From assembly GCA_016712405.1 (NCBI GenBank), contig JADJRD010000015.1:1-26995 (forward strand): a DNA stretch of 26,995 nt, read 5' to 3'. The notes below the pieces were generated by a model that was not told the origin of the DNA, did no database searches, and saw only the letters and a program-made list of their open reading frames with translations. Below are positions 23,388 through 26,995 of the stretch, piece by piece; position 1 is the stretch's first letter; every line of letters starts with the position of its first letter. Source of the stretch: Cellvibrio sp. (GTDB lineage Bacteria; Pseudomonadota; Gammaproteobacteria; Pseudomonadales; Cellvibrionaceae). The position numbers were made by a program, and so were the translations under genes.

Positions 23388-23657
23388 CCCAAGCCTCCCC
23401 CAGCCTCCCCCTTAGAAAGGGGGAGTTGTCCCTCCCCTGCTAAAGGGGAGGTTAGGAGGGTGGAAATCCTCATAAAAACTGACCATTTTAAATTTTCCCA
23501 ACCTCCCTTTGTTAAAGGGAGCTAGCCCTCCCCCCCTTGCCAAGGAGGAGTTAGGGGGGGAAATCTCATTAAAAACTGACCATTTTAAATCCCCACCCCC
23601 CTTTTTCAAAGTGGGGGAATTGTCCCCCCCCTGCCAAGGGAGGCTAGGAGGGGTGAT
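23388..23657. repeat. Three tandem C/G-rich palindromic elements
   Basis: Three units (about 23388-23473, 23494-23570, 23591-23657), each with two small hairpins (cccccttagaaaggggg; cccctgctaaagggg) and an outer cctcccc...gttaggaggg pairing. They are separated by the 19-20 base spacer aaaaactgaccattttaaat (23474-23492 and 23571-23590). This is the style of REP or MITE-like chromosomal elements. No gene. Confidence 0.75.
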
Positions 23658-23746
23658 CTTTTGTAAGCCTTCTTTTTTACGCTAGACTTTGCCACAATCC
23701 CCCGGCGCCTTCCCCCAAATAACCTTAGTCAATCAGGAGTGTTGAT

Positions 23747-24604
23747 ATGTCGGCCTTTTCATTACGTTTTCTAGCGGCTCTTTGTTTGTGTTCGTCCGTT
23801 TCCCTGGCATGGGCTGGCCCCAAGCTTACGCAGGCTTGGCAAGTTGAGGGATTGGCAACCCCTGAATCAGTTCTGGTGCACTCACTTCAAGAGAAGACTG
23901 ATGTCTTTGTATCATTAATTGATGGCGACCCCGGTGCGATTGATAACAAGGGCGGAATTGCCATGATTGGCCTTAAAGGTGAAACACTTAATAAGGATTG
24001 GGTCACAGGTTTGAGTGTCCAAGGGTATGGCGGCTAAAGATAACCTGCTTTATGTTTCTGACATTAATGATCTGGTGGTGATTGATATTGCCAAAGCAAA
24101 AGTCGTCGGCGCGTTATCCAGCCGCGGGTTCCAAGTTTTAAATGATGTAGCGGTCAATGCAGCGGGTGAGGTGTTTGTATCCGATAGCCAGAACTAAAAA
24201 TCTATCAATTAAAAGCGACAAGCCGGATGTGTTTATGGAAAACGTCGACAACGCTAACGGTTTGGCTTTATTGAATCCGGTATGTTGGTAGGCGCGGGTA
24301 AAGAATTCAGTTAGTGGATAAAGATAAAAAAATCACTATTTTGGCAACAGGTTTTGGTGAAAATATTGATGGCATAGAACAAGTGAAAGCAGGAGTTTGT
24401 GATTTCTGCTGGCCGGGGTTGGTCTACTACGTGATGCTAAAGGGCAATTGACACAACTGATTGATTCACGCACCGATAAAATCAATACCGCTGATATTGG
24501 ATATGATCCAGCCGGAAATTAGTGTTGGTGCCAAACTTTTCAAAAATACAGTCACGGCTTATCAGTTGGTTGAATTACCGTCATCCCCAACGAGGATCCA
24601 GTGA
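23747..24604 (+). CDS. Secreted SMP-30/NHL-like beta-propeller protein (several frameshifts)
   Basis: ATG at 23747 after AGGAGTGTTGAT. A signal peptide of about 23 residues (LRFLAALCLCSSVSLAWA) points to the periplasm. The mature part reads as a six-bladed propeller of the SMP-30/gluconolactonase-like type: ATPESVLVHSLQEKTDVFVS, GMAAKDNLLYVSDINDLVVI, VLNDVAVNAAGEVFVSDSQN, IYQLKSDKPDVFMENVDNAN, DAKGQLTQLIDSRTDKINTA. Breaks occur near 24020, 24195, 24275, 24310, 24395-24425 and 24520. Metal ligands cannot be assigned with confidence and the substrate is unknown. About 285 aa expected. Confidence 0.7.
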
Positions 24605-24678
24605 CTTTGACTGCATAAGATGGTTAAGACACTGATGCCCGCTGGGCATGACAAATACAAATCAATAACTCAAACAGG
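24605..24678. other. Short intergenic stretch
   Basis: Contains a short gcccgctgggc hairpin (24638-24648) without a T-run. Nothing else is seen. Confidence 0.4.
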
Positions 24679-26995
24679 ATGAGATTTTTGTTTAGCAGTC
24701 AACGAAGAAAAGAAATTCAAAAATATCTGGCAGACACCTGTAAGCAAGTTGTCTGCCTTTGTATTTTTGCTGGTCTTTTTTCGTCATTCCGCTGAGGCTG
24801 CACAACAATCAGCCTATTTTTCCTTTCGTCACATCACCAGATCAGGTTGCGGTATCGGTTATATCAATTCCATAGCGCAAGACAAAACCGGATTCATGTT
24901 GTTTGGTGGCGCTAATGAAGCCGGCGAGGTACGATGCTTTACGATATTAAAATTCATCGGTATGATGAAATGACCAAACAGCTTAAGTCACAATTACATA
25001 AATGATTTATTGGTAGCAGAACAGGGTGATTTATGGTCGCTACCCGACGAGGATTAAATTATTTTGATGCATCCAAACAACAATTCACACAATGGTCGAT
25101 TAAAAGTCCGTTAGATCAAGATATAGAAAGTCAGTTGATTTACTGTCACTGGCTTCCACAAAGATACCAAACATGATGGTGGCTAAAAACACGTGGGATG
25201 GTTTGGTTGAATTTGGATATTAACTCTCGTTGTTAAAACCTACAAACCCATTGCCTTATTGAACGAAAATACTAACTCAATGATATGGTCAATGGTGCTG
25301 ACGTCCTGGCGGATATCTGTGCTTTGCACCAGTAAATCGGGCGCGTAATTCGCTGGAATCCGAGCAGTTATAGTAGAATCAAACAATATAATCAATCATT
25401 AGGAAAATATTAGATGTAACGTCAACCCAGTATCAAGATAAACATCAAATATTTAGCCGCCAGTTACGTAGTTAATTATTCAAATGGAATCCTGCGAACG
25501 ACCTCTTTGAAAAGTGGAATATGTAAAAAAATGAAAATGCCGTTGAAAAAGTTTGACGGTTTGGTCAGTGTTGGAAGACTCTGTTTGGTAATCTTTGGGT
25601 GGGAGATGGCAGCGCGCAGCTATCATCGTCCTTTAGGTGAGAAACTTTTCGCTCCGATTTGCCTATTCCGAACAAAATCCAAAATCACCTGGCAACTAAG
25701 TGTAGTAAACGAATTATATGAAGACGCCCGGAAATATCTGGCTGAGATGCTTCCCATCCGGGTGGACGCATTGATAGGCAGGCATCCGTATTTCAGGGTC
25801 TTTCATCGACACGATTCTACAAATCGAAATAAATTTACTGATGGTGGCGTGCTTTCAAAAGTAAATTAAAGATGGTAAATGACAATTTATGGATTGGCAC
25901 CTGGTTATGGTTTAAATTATTTTAATAAGTGGCGGGAAAAATTTTCTGGCCAGTGAATTTAATCAAACAATACTAATGGTTTGGAGTGGTAATATCGTAT
26001 CAGCGGCGATTGATAAGAATGAAAATTTGTGGTTAGGAATTTGGTCGGGCGGCCTTAACCTACTGTATATTCCAACGGGACACCCCATCATTATCTGCCT
26101 GATTCAACCAACCCCAATGCAATTTTTGGGGAAGAAGTCTTATCTGTAATCGTTGATCAAAAGGGAGCGGTATGGGTGGCAAACCGAAGTGGCTATTAAT
26201 TCCATTTGATCCGCAAACAAAAACATTTCGGCGCTACTTGCCTAAGTCTGAACAATGGAAGGCGATAAAGTTTTGTATTTCACGAGCCGTTTATCAGGAT
26301 AAATAAGGGCAGATTTGGGCGGGTTCGATTCGTGGTTTGTACTCTGATTAATCCTGAATCGGGTGAGTTCACCTGTTTTCACTATCACAAAGGAATACAA
26401 CATCATTAAGCGATGATTATGTCTTTTCTATTCATGAAGATTCGCGTGGCAATTTTTGGGTGGGTACAGATGGTGGTTTGAATGTGATGAACCGCAGTCC
26501 GGTGAATTTCAATCCTACAAAACAATCTGATGGATTATCCGACGATGTGGTGTCAGGTATTATTGAAGACGATTTTGGTTTTGTAGTTGGTTTCACAAAA
26601 GGACTGTCCTGTTTTAATCTTGATAAAAGATTTCTGCAATTTGGAGCAGCGTCACGGGTTAATGGATAATTTATTCAATCGTAATTCACTGCAAAAATGA
26701 GCACCGGAGAATTGTTTTTGGTAACAGCAAAAGCAGCTTCAGGTTGTTTAATCCCGTCGACATAGAAACCAATCCCTATATACCGCCAGTCGTGTTTTAC
26801 AGGGCTATCCATTTTAATAAAGAAGTAGTTCCCGGCAATAAAATCACCCTTAAAAATGCTACTTCACACAAGCGAATTGTATTTAACCGTTGAACATACA
26901 GTTTTTACTTTGATATAAGCGTTAAAATTATCAAATGCCGGAAGAAAATCGTTATATGTATCGATTACAAACGGTTTGATAAAGACTGGATATCG
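24679..26995 (+). CDS. Beta-propeller two-component sensor, N-terminal part (many frameshifts, runs off window)
   Basis: Reads as the periplasmic sensor part of a large sensor histidine kinase or GGDEF-type regulator with Reg_prop repeats. The ATG at 24679 (MRFLFSSQRRKEI) precedes a hydrophobic segment (VVCLCIFAGLFSSF), then after a shift AQQSAYFSFRHITR and INSIAQDKTGFMLFGG. Typical propeller blades follow: YINDLLVAEQGDLW, RRGLNYFDASKQQFTQW, EDSRGNFWVGTDGGLNVMNR, GLSDDVVSGIIEDDFGFVV. Near the right edge a Y_Y_Y-like end is visible (YALN, MPEENRYMYRLQGFDKDWI across frames). The kinase or output domain would lie beyond the window. Frames are interrupted about every 100-200 bases, as in the neighbouring genes. 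The ligand is unknown; relatives often sit next to polysaccharide-use genes. Confidence 0.62.

Overview
The window is most of a sedentary chromosomal integron with its flanking chromosome. It carries about 35 attC recombination sites and cassette genes that almost all read leftward (minus strand). At 21.3-23.0 kb lie the last attC, a probable attI and a rightward integron integrase gene (intI, tyrosine recombinase). intI diverging from a cassette array is the standard integron layout. To the right follow infA (translation initiation factor IF-1), palindromic C/G-rich repeats, a secreted beta-propeller protein and the start of a beta-propeller two-component sensor. infA, the IntI type and the sensor architecture suggest a gammaproteobacterium, perhaps a Cellvibrionaceae relative; the genus is inference only.

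Layout. 1-2.9 kb: A- and B-family cassettes without recognised genes. 2.9-9.0 kb: gene cassettes (GNAT acetyltransferase, DUF6438-like secreted protein, NTF2-like protein, small membrane proteins) mixed with more A and B copies. 9.1-11.0 kb: an A cassette split by a 1542-bp IS4-type insertion with an 8-bp target duplication. 11.1-15.1 kb: membrane protein, two lipoproteins, another membrane protein and a PD-(D/E)XK-like protein. 15.1-19.0 kb: a two-cassette unit (C plus D) in three tandem copies; D holds a Cdd1-type helix-hairpin-helix gene and a VOC/glyoxalase-like gene. 19.1-21.8 kb: poorly preserved cassettes up to attI.

A (11 copies plus a mosaic), B (3) and C (3) look non-coding at first sight. 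Read in cassette orientation, each shows a small reading frame partly conserved between copies, broken in many copies by indels in A-rich runs. I propose that these are small-protein cassettes, decayed or mis-sequenced, rather than pure filler.

Caution on quality: many frames are interrupted by single-base indels, most densely to the right of about 17 kb. infA, normally essential, has a one-base frameshift nine codons before its natural end, so many of the broken frames are probably consensus errors rather than real pseudogenes. Coordinates of broken genes span the whole reconstructed gene.
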